Source: Actinomycetes bacterium (GTDB lineage Bacteria > Actinomycetota > Actinomycetes > Actinomycetales > Cellulomonadaceae). Taken from it: a DNA stretch of 23,649 bases. The stretch is from positions 1-23,649 of the forward strand of contig JAEYUL010000079.1 in NCBI GenBank assembly GCA_023432565.1, written 5' to 3'. The notes beneath the pieces were generated by a model. That model did not search any database. It was given only the letters and a program-made list of their open reading frames with translations, and was not told the origin of the DNA. The stretch's first letter is position 1. Each line of letters begins with the position of its first letter. Position numbers and translations under genes: made by a program. Below are positions 8,832 to 17,468 of the stretch, piece after piece.

Positions 8832-8871
8832 AGACCCAGGACGCAACGGCGCAGACCGGACGGGGGACACC

Positions 8872-10161
8872 GTGCGAGGCACTCGCGGCATGGCGGTGAT
8901 CGCGACCACCGCGCTCGCACTGACGCTCGCGGCGTGTGCGAGCGAGTCGGGCCCGCCGACGCTCACGTGGTACATCAACCCCGACAACGGGGGTCAGGTG
9001 GAGATCGCCGCGCGGTGCACGAAGGCCGCCGACGGCAGGTACCGGATCGCGACCGAGGTCCTGCCCCGGGACGCCGCCTCGCAGCGTGAGCAGCTCGCCC
9101 GCCGACTGGCCGCCAAGGACTCGTCCATCGACATCATGAGCCTGGACCCGCCGTTCATCCCCGAGCTCGCCGAGCCGGGTTTCCTCGCGCCGATCCCCCA
9201 GGACGTGGCGGACAAGGTCACCCAGGACGTCGTGCAGGGCGCGATCGACGGGGCGACCTGGCGCGACAAGCTCGTCGCGATCCCGTTCTGGGCGAACACG
9301 CAGCTGCTCTGGTACCGCAAGTCGGTCGCCGAGGCAGCGGGCCTCGACCCGGCGAGGGAACCGGTGACGTGGCAGCAGATCATGGATGCGGCCCGCGAGC
9401 AGGACAAGGTGCTCGGCGTGCAGGGCGCCAAGGCGGAGTCCCTGACCGTCTGGATCAACGCGCTCGTCGAGTCGGCCGGCGGGCACATCCTGGAGAACCC
9501 TGAGGCGTCGGCCGACGACCTCCGGCTGGGTCTGGAGTCTGACGCGGGGCGCGCGGCCGCCGAGATCATCGGGACGATCGGGCGCGAGGGCCTGGGCGGG
9601 CCGGGCCTGCCGACCGCCGACGAGAACGCCACGATGACCGTGTTCCAGCGGGACGACGGCTCGTTCATGGTGAACTGGCCGTTCGTGTGGTCCGCGACGA
9701 ACGCGGCGGTGGACGACGGCACGCTCGACCAGTCGGTCGTCGACGACATCGGCTGGGCCGTCTACCCGCGGGTCTCGCAGGACACCGAGGCCCGGCCCCC
9801 GTACGGCGGCATCAACCTGGGCATCGGTGCGTTCAGCAAGCACGTCGACCTCGCGCTCGAGGCCGCGCAGTGCATCGTCACCCCGGAGAACCAGGCGTAC
9901 TACTTCGCGACCAACGGCAACCCGCCCTCGTCGACGAAGGCCTACGAGGACGACGCGGTGCGCGAGGCGTTCCCGATGGCGGACGTCATCCGCGACTCGC
10001 TCGAGAACGCCGCGCCGCGCCCGCAGACCCCGTACTACAACGAGGTCTCCACCGGCCTGCAGGAGACCTGGCACGCGCCGGCCTCGGTGGACCCCGACAC
10101 CACGCCGAAGAAGTCCACCGACTTCATCATCTCCGTCCTCAGAGGGGAGGCGCTGCTGTGA
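8872..10161 (+). CDS. Carbohydrate ABC transporter substrate-binding lipoprotein (LpqY-like)
   Basis: The 429-residue extracytoplasmic solute-binding protein captures a sugar for the permeases that follow. From the GTG start it has a short basic N-terminus, a hydrophobic core and a lipobox LAAC (residues 19-22), so C22 should be lipidated. Family-1 solute-binding features follow: LTWYINPDNGG, then REQLARRLAAKDSSIDIMSLDPPFIPELAEPGFLAPI, then a tryptophan-containing WRDKLVAIPFWANTQLLWYRK. This middle segment resembles the mycobacterial trehalose-binding LpqY group, by memory of the family rather than by search. The GTG at 8872 has GGGGGA about five bases upstream. Upstream in-frame codons encode an Arg-rich run before the signal peptide and are unlikely to be translated. 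The stop overlaps the next GTG (GTGA). Confidence 0.92.
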   Translation: MRGTRGMAVIATTALALTLAACASESGPPTLTWYINPDNGGQVEIAARCTKAADGRYRIATEVLPRDAASQREQLARRLAAKDSSIDIMSLDPPFIPELAEPGFLAPIPQDVADKVTQDVVQGAIDGATWRDKLVAIPFWANTQLLWYRKSVAEAAGLDPAREPVTWQQIMDAAREQDKVLGVQGAKAESLTVWINALVESAGGHILENPEASADDLRLGLESDAGRAAAEIIGTIGREGLGGPGLPTADENATMTVFQRDDGSFMVNWPFVWSATNAAVDDGTLDQSVVDDIGWAVYPRVSQDTEARPPYGGINLGIGAFSKHVDLALEAAQCIVTPENQAYYFATNGNPPSSTKAYEDDAVREAFPMADVIRDSLENAAPRPQTPYYNEVSTGLQETWHAPASVDPDTTPKKSTDFIISVLRGEALL

Positions 10162-11120
10162 CCTCCACGGTCGCTCCGGGCGCCGCGACGCAGGAGACCG
10201 AGAAGCCCGCACCGCAGCGGCGCAGCGACCGCGCGCGCGACGAGGCACGGCTCGGCTGGTGGCTCGCGGGTCCGGCCTTCGTCGTCATGCTGGCGGTGAC
10301 GATCTACCCGATCCTGCAGGCGTTCTACGACTCGCTGTTCTCCTACCGGCTGACAGCACCGGGGGACAAGAAGTTCAACGGCGGTGAGAACTACGTCGTC
10401 GTGCTGAGCGACCCGGTGTTCTGGCAGGCGTTCCTCGTGACCCTGATCATCACGGTCGTCACGGTGCTGGTCGAGCTCGTGCTGGGCTTCCTGCTCGCGC
10501 TGGTCATGCACCGCGCGATCACGCAGCTGCGCGGCATCCTGCGCACGGCGATCCTCGTGCCGTACGGGATCATCACCGTCGTCTCGGCGTTCGCCTGGTT
10601 CTACGCGTTCGACATCAACTCGGGCTTCGTCAACCACTGGTTCGACTGGGTGCCCGGCATCGACCCGGACCTCAACTGGTTCGCGCACCAGGGCACGAGC
10701 CTGTTCGTCATCATGGCCTCGGAGATCTGGAAGACGACCCCGTTCATCTCCCTCCTGCTGCTCGCGGGGCTCTCGCAGGTGCCGGGCGAGCTCGAGGAGG
10801 CCGCGCAGGTCGACGGCGCCACGTGGTGGCAGCGGCTGCAGCGGGTCGTCCTGCCGAACATGAAGGCCGCGATCATGGTCGCGGTGCTGTTCCGTGCGCT
10901 GGACGCGTTCCGGATCTTCGACAACGTCTTCATCATGACGAACGGCGCCAACGGCACCACGGTGCTGTCCCTGCTCGCCTACCGGACCTCGATCGGGCGC
11001 CTCGAGATCGGCCTCGGCTCGGCGATCTCCGTGCTGCTGTTCCTGTGCGTCATCGGGATCTGCTTCATCGCGATCAAGCTCTTCAAGGTCGACCTGGCCA
11101 GCGCGAGGGGGGAGGGCTGA
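10158..11120 (+). CDS. Carbohydrate ABC transporter permease 1 (MalF/SugA-type)
   Basis: This 320-residue inner-membrane subunit is one half of the translocation pore. After a hydrophilic N-terminus of about 35 residues there are six hydrophobic segments, starting LGWWLAGPAFVVMLAVTIYPIL. The cytoplasmic EAA loop that docks the ATPase is ELEEAAQVDGATWWQRLQRV, near residues 211-230, followed by VVLPNMK. The GTG start overlaps the lipoprotein stop, and GGGGAGG lies eight bases upstream, which fixes the start and implies coupled translation. Its TGA shares a base with the next gene's ATG. The order lipoprotein-permease-permease-ATPase matches the lpqY-sugABC arrangement. Confidence 0.93.
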   Translation: MTSTVAPGAATQETEKPAPQRRSDRARDEARLGWWLAGPAFVVMLAVTIYPILQAFYDSLFSYRLTAPGDKKFNGGENYVVVLSDPVFWQAFLVTLIITVVTVLVELVLGFLLALVMHRAITQLRGILRTAILVPYGIITVVSAFAWFYAFDINSGFVNHWFDWVPGIDPDLNWFAHQGTSLFVIMASEIWKTTPFISLLLLAGLSQVPGELEEAAQVDGATWWQRLQRVVLPNMKAAIMVAVLFRALDAFRIFDNVFIMTNGANGTTVLSLLAYRTSIGRLEIGLGSAISVLLFLCVIGICFIAIKLFKVDLASARGEG

Positions 11121-11962
11121 TGCGCACCCTGACGCCGCGGCTCAAGGTCGCGTGGGCGGTCATCACGGTCGTCGTGCTCGTGTGGGCGCTGCTGCCCGTG
11201 GTCTCGATCATCGCGACGTCGTTCAAGCTGCCCAGCCAGCTCGACCTCGGCACGTTCTGGCCCAAGACGTGGACGACGACGAACTACGAGCAGATCTTCG
11301 CCGGCTCCGCCAAGGACCTGTTCCTGCCCGCGCTGCGCAACTCGATCGGCATCTCGCTGATCGCCACGTTCATCGCGGTGGTGCTCGCCACGCTCGCCGC
11401 CTACGCCATCGCGCGCCTGGACTTCCGCGGCAAGAAGCTCATCCTGACGACGGCGCTGGGGGTGTCGATCTTCCCGGTCATCTCGATCGTCACGCCGCTG
11501 TTCAACCTGTGGCGCAACATCGGGCTGTACGACACGTGGCTCGGGCTGATCATCCCGTACCTGTCGCTCACGCTGCCGATCTCGATCTGGACGCTCGCGG
11601 CGTTCTTCCGCCAGATTCCCTGGGAGCTCGAGCAGGCCGCGCAGGTCGACGGCGCGACGAGCTGGCAGGCCTTCCGCAAGGCGATCGTGCCCCTCGCCGC
11701 ACCCGGGGTCTTCACCACCGCCCTCATCGCGTTCTTCATCGCGTGGAACGACTTCGTCTACGGCATCTCGCTGACCTCGACGAGCGCGGCGCGTCCCGTT
11801 CCCGCGGCGCTCGCGTTCTTCACCGGCGCATCGCAGTTCGAGGAGCCGACCGGCGCGATCTCCGCGGCCGCGGTCGTCGTGACCATCCCCGTCGTCATCC
11901 TGGTGCTGCTGTTCCAGCGCCAGATCGTGTCCGGCCTGACCCAGGGCGCCGTCAAGGGCTGA
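11120..11962 (+). CDS. Carbohydrate ABC transporter permease 2 (MalG/SugB-type)
   Basis: This 280-residue inner-membrane partner of the preceding permease begins MRTLTPRLKVAWAVITVVV. It has six predicted membrane segments and the EAA loop ELEQAAQVDGATSWQAFRKAIVPL (near residues 170-193), whose Glu-Ala-Ala-x-x-x-Gly pattern contacts the ATPase. The external region GTFWPKTWTTTNYEQIF is typical of the MalG branch. The ATG shares its A with the upstream TGA and follows GGAGGG at ribosome-site spacing, so translation is coupled. The length is normal for the family. Confidence 0.93.
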   Translation: MRTLTPRLKVAWAVITVVVLVWALLPVVSIIATSFKLPSQLDLGTFWPKTWTTTNYEQIFAGSAKDLFLPALRNSIGISLIATFIAVVLATLAAYAIARLDFRGKKLILTTALGVSIFPVISIVTPLFNLWRNIGLYDTWLGLIIPYLSLTLPISIWTLAAFFRQIPWELEQAAQVDGATSWQAFRKAIVPLAAPGVFTTALIAFFIAWNDFVYGISLTSTSAARPVPAALAFFTGASQFEEPTGAISAAAVVVTIPVVILVLLFQRQIVSGLTQGAVKG

Positions 11963-11977
11963 ACAAGGAGACTTCCG

Positions 11978-13246
<1,269 letters not shown>

Positions 13247-13288
13247 GCCCTGCCCGGCCGTGCGTCGGCTACCGCGCCGTCGTCCGGG

Positions 13289-13324
13289 GTCGGCGCACCT
13301 GGGTCGGCAGACCAGTGCGCCGAC
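13289..13324. terminator. Terminator hairpin between the importer and kinase operons
   Basis: A long imperfect stem: ten uninterrupted base pairs (GTCGGCGCAC with GTGCGCCGAC), then three more and two more separated by single-base bulges (C13299 and G13303), closed by the four-base loop GGCA. It lies 42 bp after the importer stop and 8 bp before the convergent kinase stop, so it can serve both transcripts. There is no T-tract. Confidence 0.8.
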
Positions 13325-13332
13325 GGCGCTCG

Positions 13333-14289
13333 TCAGGTCAGCTCGTCGGCCCGCGGGGGGTTGGCGCCCGCGCGGGACACCGTGATCGCCGCGATCCGCG
13401 CGCACCGCGTGAGCAGCGCCTCGATCGTCTCCCCGGACACGTCGTGCAACGCGTCGCGTCGTGCTGCCCCGAGCAGCCCCGCTGACCACAGCCCGTCGAT
13501 CAGTCCGCTCATGAACGAGTCGCCGGCACCCACGGTGTCCGCGACGGTGACCCGCGGCGCCGGCACCTGCACGCGAGCGCCCGCCGCGGTCGACGCGAAC
13601 GCACCCTGCCCCCCGTGCGTGACCACGACGAGCGCCGGCCCGCGGCGCGACCACTCCTCGGCGATCTCCGCCGGCGCCACGCCGGGGTGCAGCCACGCCA
13701 GGTCCTCGTCGCTGACCTTGACCACGTCCGCGACGGCGACCATCGCCTCGATGTAGCGCGACGCGCGCTCCGGGCTGCCCATGAGCGCGGGCCGCAGGTT
13801 CGGGTCGTAGGTCAACGTGGAGGTGGCCCGGCCCTGCGTCAGCTCGCGGGCGACGCGCGTGGCGCCCGGCTCGAGCACCGCGGCGATCGACCCGGTGTGC
13901 ACGACCAGCGGCGCGGCGTCGTCACCGTCCCAGGACGTCGGCAGGTCCCACTCGAGGTCGAACTCGTAGGTGGCGACGCCCTCGTCGTCGAGACGCGCCG
14001 TGGCCACGGGCGTCCGGGCGGCGTGCCGGTCGCCCGTCAGCACCCGGACGCCCGAGTCCTCGAGGTGTCGCCGGACGAGGGCGCCCCTGGCGTCCTCGCC
14101 GAGCCAGGTCAGCAGCTCGGTCCGGCGCCCCAGGCGGCCGAGGCCGAGCGCGACGTTCGCGGGGCTGCCGCCGGGGTGCTCGTCGTGCGTGCCGTCGGCG
14201 TGCACCACCACGTCGATGAGCGCCTCACCGATCACGAGCGCGCGCTCGTCGTTCGCACGCTCCTCGTCGTGGGCGGGCCCCAGGTTCAC
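13333..14289 (-). CDS. PfkB-family carbohydrate kinase (fructokinase-like)
   Basis: The 318-residue cytosolic kinase transfers phosphate from ATP to a sugar. The first PfkB signature is GGSPANVALGLGRLG (from residue 40), where the di-glycine region binds the sugar. The second is DTVGAGDSFMSG (from residue 251), with D257 as the catalytic base and the GAGD anion hole. TYDPNLRPALM is the conserved segment found in fructokinases. Fructokinase is the best guess, but ribokinase-like substrates are possible. The GTG start overlaps the xseB stop (GTGA), with GGATGG seven bases upstream. It is therefore probably translated with xseAB rather than with the convergent sugar importer. The first 15 or so residues are charged and not conserved in the family. 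Confidence 0.9.
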   Translation of the reverse strand: MNLGPAHDEERANDERALVIGEALIDVVVHADGTHDEHPGGSPANVALGLGRLGRRTELLTWLGEDARGALVRRHLEDSGVRVLTGDRHAARTPVATARLDDEGVATYEFDLEWDLPTSWDGDDAAPLVVHTGSIAAVLEPGATRVARELTQGRATSTLTYDPNLRPALMGSPERASRYIEAMVAVADVVKVSDEDLAWLHPGVAPAEIAEEWSRRGPALVVVTHGGQGAFASTAAGARVQVPAPRVTVADTVGAGDSFMSGLIDGLWSAGLLGAARRDALHDVSGETIEALLTRCARIAAITVSRAGANPPRADELT

Positions 14290-14609
14290 GCGTCACCATC
14301 CGACGGTTCGCTCTCGTCCGACGGCCGCGGCGCCCGCGCGTCGTCGGCCTCGTCCCGCGTGCCACGGGGCGTCTCGCCGCGCGCCGACGCCAGCCGTTCG
14401 CGCGCGCCGTCGAGCCACTGCTGGCACCGCGCCGCGAGCGCCTCCCCGCGCTCCCACAGGGCCAGCGACTCCTCGAGGGACTCCGCGCCGCTCTCCAGCC
14501 GCCCGACGACGGCGACGAGCTCGTCGCGCGCCTGCTCGTAGCTCAGCGCCGCGACGTCGGCATGCGGTCCGGCGGTCGGCACGTCGTCTGCGGGTGTCTG
14601 CTTCGGCAC
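14286..14609 (-). CDS. xseB: Exodeoxyribonuclease VII small subunit
   Basis: The 107-residue small subunit binds XseA to form exonuclease VII, which degrades single-stranded DNA in repair. The conserved core LSYEQARDELVAVVGRLESGAESLEESLALWERGEALAARC is a helical hairpin at about residues 23-63. About 20 residues precede it and a long acidic, Asp/Ser/Glu-rich tail follows (SDESEPSDGDA). The GTG at 14609 is the first possible start in the frame. Its stop overlaps the kinase start. The 164-bp gap from xseA is wider than the usual tight xseAB spacing, and I see no gene in it. Confidence 0.93.
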   Translation of the reverse strand: MPKQTPADDVPTAGPHADVAALSYEQARDELVAVVGRLESGAESLEESLALWERGEALAARCQQWLDGARERLASARGETPRGTRDEADDARAPRPSDESEPSDGDA

Positions 14610-14773
14610 GGCCGCCAGTCAACCAGAACGCGCCCACACCGCGACCCCTGGGCGCGACGCTCGCGCGACGGTGCGTGCGACCGAGGGCGACCCCGCCGGC
14701 ACGGCGCCGGACGTCCGCCTGCCAGGGACTGCCCCGCCTCGCGGAGCGGTCTGCGCCGTGGACCAGCGCGCGC

Positions 14774-16066
14774 TCAGCCCTCCGTGACCTGCGCCGACAG
14801 CTCCCCACGAGCGACCCGAAGCCGCAACGGGTCCCCGGGCGCGACATCACCGGGGTCGCGCACGACGTCGCCGTCCGCACGCTGCACCACGGCGTACCCC
14901 CGATCGAGCGTGGCAGCGGGGGACAGCGCGCGGACGTGCCCGGCCAGGCCGCGAACCTCGGCCTGCGCGCGCTCGAGCAGGTGGCCCAGGGTGCGGCGCG
15001 CGCCGTCGCGCAGCGCAGTCACGCGGGCCTCGTGCGCGTCGACGAGCGTCGAGGGCTGCGCGAGCACCGGGCGGGTGCGCCAGTGGTCGAGTGCGGACTG
15101 CTCGCGCTGCAGCCGCTGCAGCAGAGCGCCCCGGCTGCGCAGCCGGGCCTGCGAGATCCGAGCCCGTTCCTCGGCGACGTCCGGCACGACGCGCTTGGCC
15201 GCGTCCGTCGGCGTCGAGGCGCGCAGGTCGGCGACGAGGTCGAGCAGCGGGGCGTCGAGGTGGTGACCGATCGCGCTCACCAGCGGTGTGCGGCACGCCG
15301 CGGCCGCCCGCACCAGGGTCTCGTTGCTGAACGGCAGAAGGTCCTCGAACGACCCGCCGCCGCGCGCCACCACGATCACCTCGACCTGCGGGTTCGCGTC
15401 GAGCTCGGCCAGGGCGGCACTGACCTCGGGCACCGCGCGCGGTCCCTGCACCGTCACGCGGCGGATCTCGAACCGCACCGCGGGCCACCGCGCGCGGGCG
15501 TTCGAGACCACGTCGTGCTCGGCGTCCCCCTGCTGTGCGCACACCAGCCCGACCACCGCGGGCAGGAACGGCAGCGGGCGCTTGCGGGACTCGTCGAACA
15601 GGCCCTCCGCGCCGAGCACACGCCGCAGGTGCTCGATGCGTTCGAGCAGCTCACCGAGCCCGACGAGCCGCACGTCGTCGGCTGCGAACGACAGGCTGCC
15701 ACGCTTGAGGTGGTACGTCGGCCGGGCGTGCACGACGAGGTGAGCGCCGTCCCCGACTCCTTTGCCGAGCCGGGCGACGGCGGCCGAGCTCGTCGTCACC
15801 GAGATCGACATGTCGACGTCGGAGTCGCGCAGCGTCAGGAAGCACATCGAGTTCCAGCGCTTGAGGTCGAGCACCTGCCCCTCGATCCAGACGGGGGGCA
15901 TGCGCTGGACATAGTCCGCGATCTTGGGCGCGAGGTGCCGCACGGGCCACGGCCGGTCGGGCGTCGTGTCGGCGGCCTTGAGCGGTAAGGGCAGGCGGGC
16001 GCCCGGCGCACCCGGCGCACCCTGCGCCCCCTCGGCATCCGTCTCGTCCGCAGTCCTCTCGCTCAC
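14774..16066 (-). CDS. xseA: Exodeoxyribonuclease VII large subunit
   Basis: The 430-residue catalytic subunit has an N-terminal OB-fold (VWIEGQVLDLKRWNSMCFLTLRD) that binds single-stranded DNA. The nuclease domain follows, with VVARGGGSFEDLLPFSNE and ADLRASTPTDAAKRVVPD. A long helical region leads to a C-terminal segment, LDRGYAVVQRADGDVV. The usual GHE-x-D catalytic motif appears as GHHLDAP (from G267), so the position normally held by glutamate is His269. Start: GTG at 16066 (MSERTADET), with GGGTGG five bases upstream. The frame continues upstream only through the intergenic repeats, which encode low-complexity residues, so the longer start is unlikely. A hydrophilic run, partly Gly/Ala/Pro-rich, of about 35 residues precedes the OB-fold. 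Confidence 0.95.
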   Translation of the reverse strand: MSERTADETDAEGAQGAPGAPGARLPLPLKAADTTPDRPWPVRHLAPKIADYVQRMPPVWIEGQVLDLKRWNSMCFLTLRDSDVDMSISVTTSSAAVARLGKGVGDGAHLVVHARPTYHLKRGSLSFAADDVRLVGLGELLERIEHLRRVLGAEGLFDESRKRPLPFLPAVVGLVCAQQGDAEHDVVSNARARWPAVRFEIRRVTVQGPRAVPEVSAALAELDANPQVEVIVVARGGGSFEDLLPFSNETLVRAAAACRTPLVSAIGHHLDAPLLDLVADLRASTPTDAAKRVVPDVAEERARISQARLRSRGALLQRLQREQSALDHWRTRPVLAQPSTLVDAHEARVTALRDGARRTLGHLLERAQAEVRGLAGHVRALSPAATLDRGYAVVQRADGDVVRDPGDVAPGDPLRLRVARGELSAQVTEG

Positions 16067-16090
16067 GACACCACCCTGCCCTACCGCGCC

Positions 16091-16318
16091 CACAAGGGCG
16101 GCGCGAGCGCGGCCGAACGGGTGCGAGCGCGGGTGGGGGAGGTGCGCGCTCGGGTCCGATCGCCCGCGCTTGCGGTGGCCCTCCCCGCGCGCGGCCGGCG
16201 CGGCGCCCACACGGGCGCGAGCGCGGGTGGACGGGTGCGAGCGCGGGTGGGGGATGTGCGCGCTCGGGTCCGATCGCCCGCGCTCGCGGTGGCTCTGCCC
16301 CGTGCGCGGCCGGCGCGG
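16091..16318. repeat. Two imperfect tandem copies of an element of about 115 bp, with internal 20-bp repeats
   Basis: Copy 1 is about 16091-16203 and copy 2 about 16208-16318, offset by 114-115 bases. Positions 16117-16170 match 16231-16284 with a single mismatch, and the ends diverge with small indels. Each copy opens with two 20-bp sub-repeats sharing the core GCGAGCGCGG. Each also has an inverted repeat: arms 16237-16247 and 16277-16287 are perfect over 11 bp, and 16123-16133 with 16163-16173 differ by one base that remains G-U pairable in a + strand RNA. The function is unknown. It could be a dispersed intergenic repeat, a regulatory array or a structured transcript. Confidence 0.8.
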
Positions 16319-16432
16319 TGCTCGGGCGCGGGGTGGTCGGGCGCGGGCGGGAAGGTGGGGATGAGGGGTGAACGTGTTGCGAGGGTCGGGCCGGTCGGCG
16401 ACGGGCCAGGAGGTCGTCGCGCGCCCAGCACC

Positions 16433-16438
16433 TAGACT
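16433..16438 (+). promoter_or_regulatory. -10 box TAGACT for leaderless ispH transcript
   Basis: TAGACT matches TANNNT and ends seven bases before the ispH GTG at 16446. Transcription would therefore start at or beside the start codon, and no ribosome site is present between them. The same arrangement, with the same hexamer, occurs before ychF. Confidence 0.6.
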
Positions 16439-16445
16439 CGGACCC

Positions 16446-17468
16446 GTGACCCCTGTCTCCGCACCCAAGAAGGTGCTGCTCGCCGCGCCCCGCGGGTACT
16501 GCGCCGGCGTGGACCGTGCGGTGATCGCCGTCGAGAAGGCGCTCGAGCACTACGGCGCCCCGGTCTACGTGCGCAAGGAGATCGTCCACAACAAGTACGT
16601 CGTCGAGACGCTCGCCGCCCGCGGGGCGATCTTCGTGCACGAGACCGACGAGGTCCCCGAGGGGGCTCGCGTGGTGTTCTCCGCGCACGGCGTCTCGCCC
16701 GCGGTGCATGCCGCGGCCGCCGCGCGCTCGCTGCAGACCATCGACGCGACGTGCCCTCTGGTGACCAAGGTGCACAAGGAGGCCGTGCGCTTCGCGGCCG
16801 ACGACTACGACATCCTGCTCATCGGTCACGACGGGCACGAGGAGGTCGAGGGCACGCAGGGCGAGGCGCCCGAGCGGATCCAGGTCGTGAACTCGCCCGA
16901 GTCCGTCGCGGACGTCGTCGTGCGGGACCCGGAGCGCGTCGTGTGGATCTCGCAGACCACGCTGTCGGTCGACGAGACGATGGAGACCGTGCGGCGCCTG
17001 CGCGAGCGGTTCCCCGCGCTGCAGGACCCGCCGAGCGACGACATCTGCTACGCCACGCAGAACCGCCAGGTGGCGGTGAAGAAGATCGCGCCGCTGTGCG
17101 ACGTCGTCATCACGGTCGGGTCCGCCAACTCCTCGAACTCGGTGCGGCTCGTCGAGGTCGCGCTGGAGAACGGCGCGCGTTCGTCCTACCGGATCGACAA
17201 GGCCGACGAGATCGACGCGGCCTGGCTCGAGGGCGCCACGACCGTGGGCGTGACCTCGGGAGCCTCCGTGCCGGAGATCCTCGTCCGCGACGTGCTCGAC
17301 GTGCTGGCAGCGCACGGCTTCGGCGACGTCGAGGAGGTCCGCACCGCGACGGAGGACCTCATGTTCTCCCTGCCGCGCGAGCTGCGTGCCGACCTCAAGG
17401 CCGCAGGCCACGCACCCGCCCGCCCGCGCCGTGAGGGCCGCCGCTCACTGGACGTCACGCCCGCCTGA
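16446..17468 (+). CDS. ispH: 4-hydroxy-3-methylbut-2-enyl diphosphate reductase
   Basis: The 340-residue iron-sulfur enzyme performs the last step of the MEP pathway, reducing HMBPP to IPP and DMAPP. The three cluster cysteines are C19 (APRGYCAGV), C103 (DATCPLVTKVH) and C201 (DICYATQNRQ). Substrate-binding residues are visible in SAHGVSP, GHDGHEE and VGSANSSNS, and the TTLS segment is present. The GTG at 16446 gives MTPVSAPKKVLLAAPRG. An upstream ATG in the same frame would place the promoter box inside the coding region, so I rejected it. The last codons and the stop are part of a 21-bp tandem repeat that continues past the gene. The C-terminus (ARPRREGRRSLDVTPA) is basic and not conserved. 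Confidence 0.97.
   Translation: MTPVSAPKKVLLAAPRGYCAGVDRAVIAVEKALEHYGAPVYVRKEIVHNKYVVETLAARGAIFVHETDEVPEGARVVFSAHGVSPAVHAAAAARSLQTIDATCPLVTKVHKEAVRFAADDYDILLIGHDGHEEVEGTQGEAPERIQVVNSPESVADVVVRDPERVVWISQTTLSVDETMETVRRLRERFPALQDPPSDDICYATQNRQVAVKKIAPLCDVVITVGSANSSNSVRLVEVALENGARSSYRIDKADEIDAAWLEGATTVGVTSGASVPEILVRDVLDVLAAHGFGDVEEVRTATEDLMFSLPRELRADLKAAGHAPARPRREGRRSLDVTPA

Larger units (their letters stand above)
16067..16445. other. Gene-free divergent region between xseA and ispH
   Basis: This 379-bp stretch separates divergent xseA and ispH. Its first two-thirds is a duplicated element described separately. The last 120 bp contains the ispH -10 box. Open frames across it are Arg/Gly/Ala-rich and reflect the repeats, so I do not call a gene. 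Confidence 0.6.

Noticed and set aside
8695..8871. Riboswitch or small gene upstream of the sugar importer
   Set aside because: I found no conserved aptamer pattern. The open frames are short and Arg-rich, and the palindromes fit operators better.
16091..16468. Repeat-encoded extension of XseA or a separate protein
   Set aside because: The minus-strand frame stays open through the duplicated element, but the residues merely echo the DNA repeat. A GTG with a ribosome site at 16066 gives a normal-length XseA.
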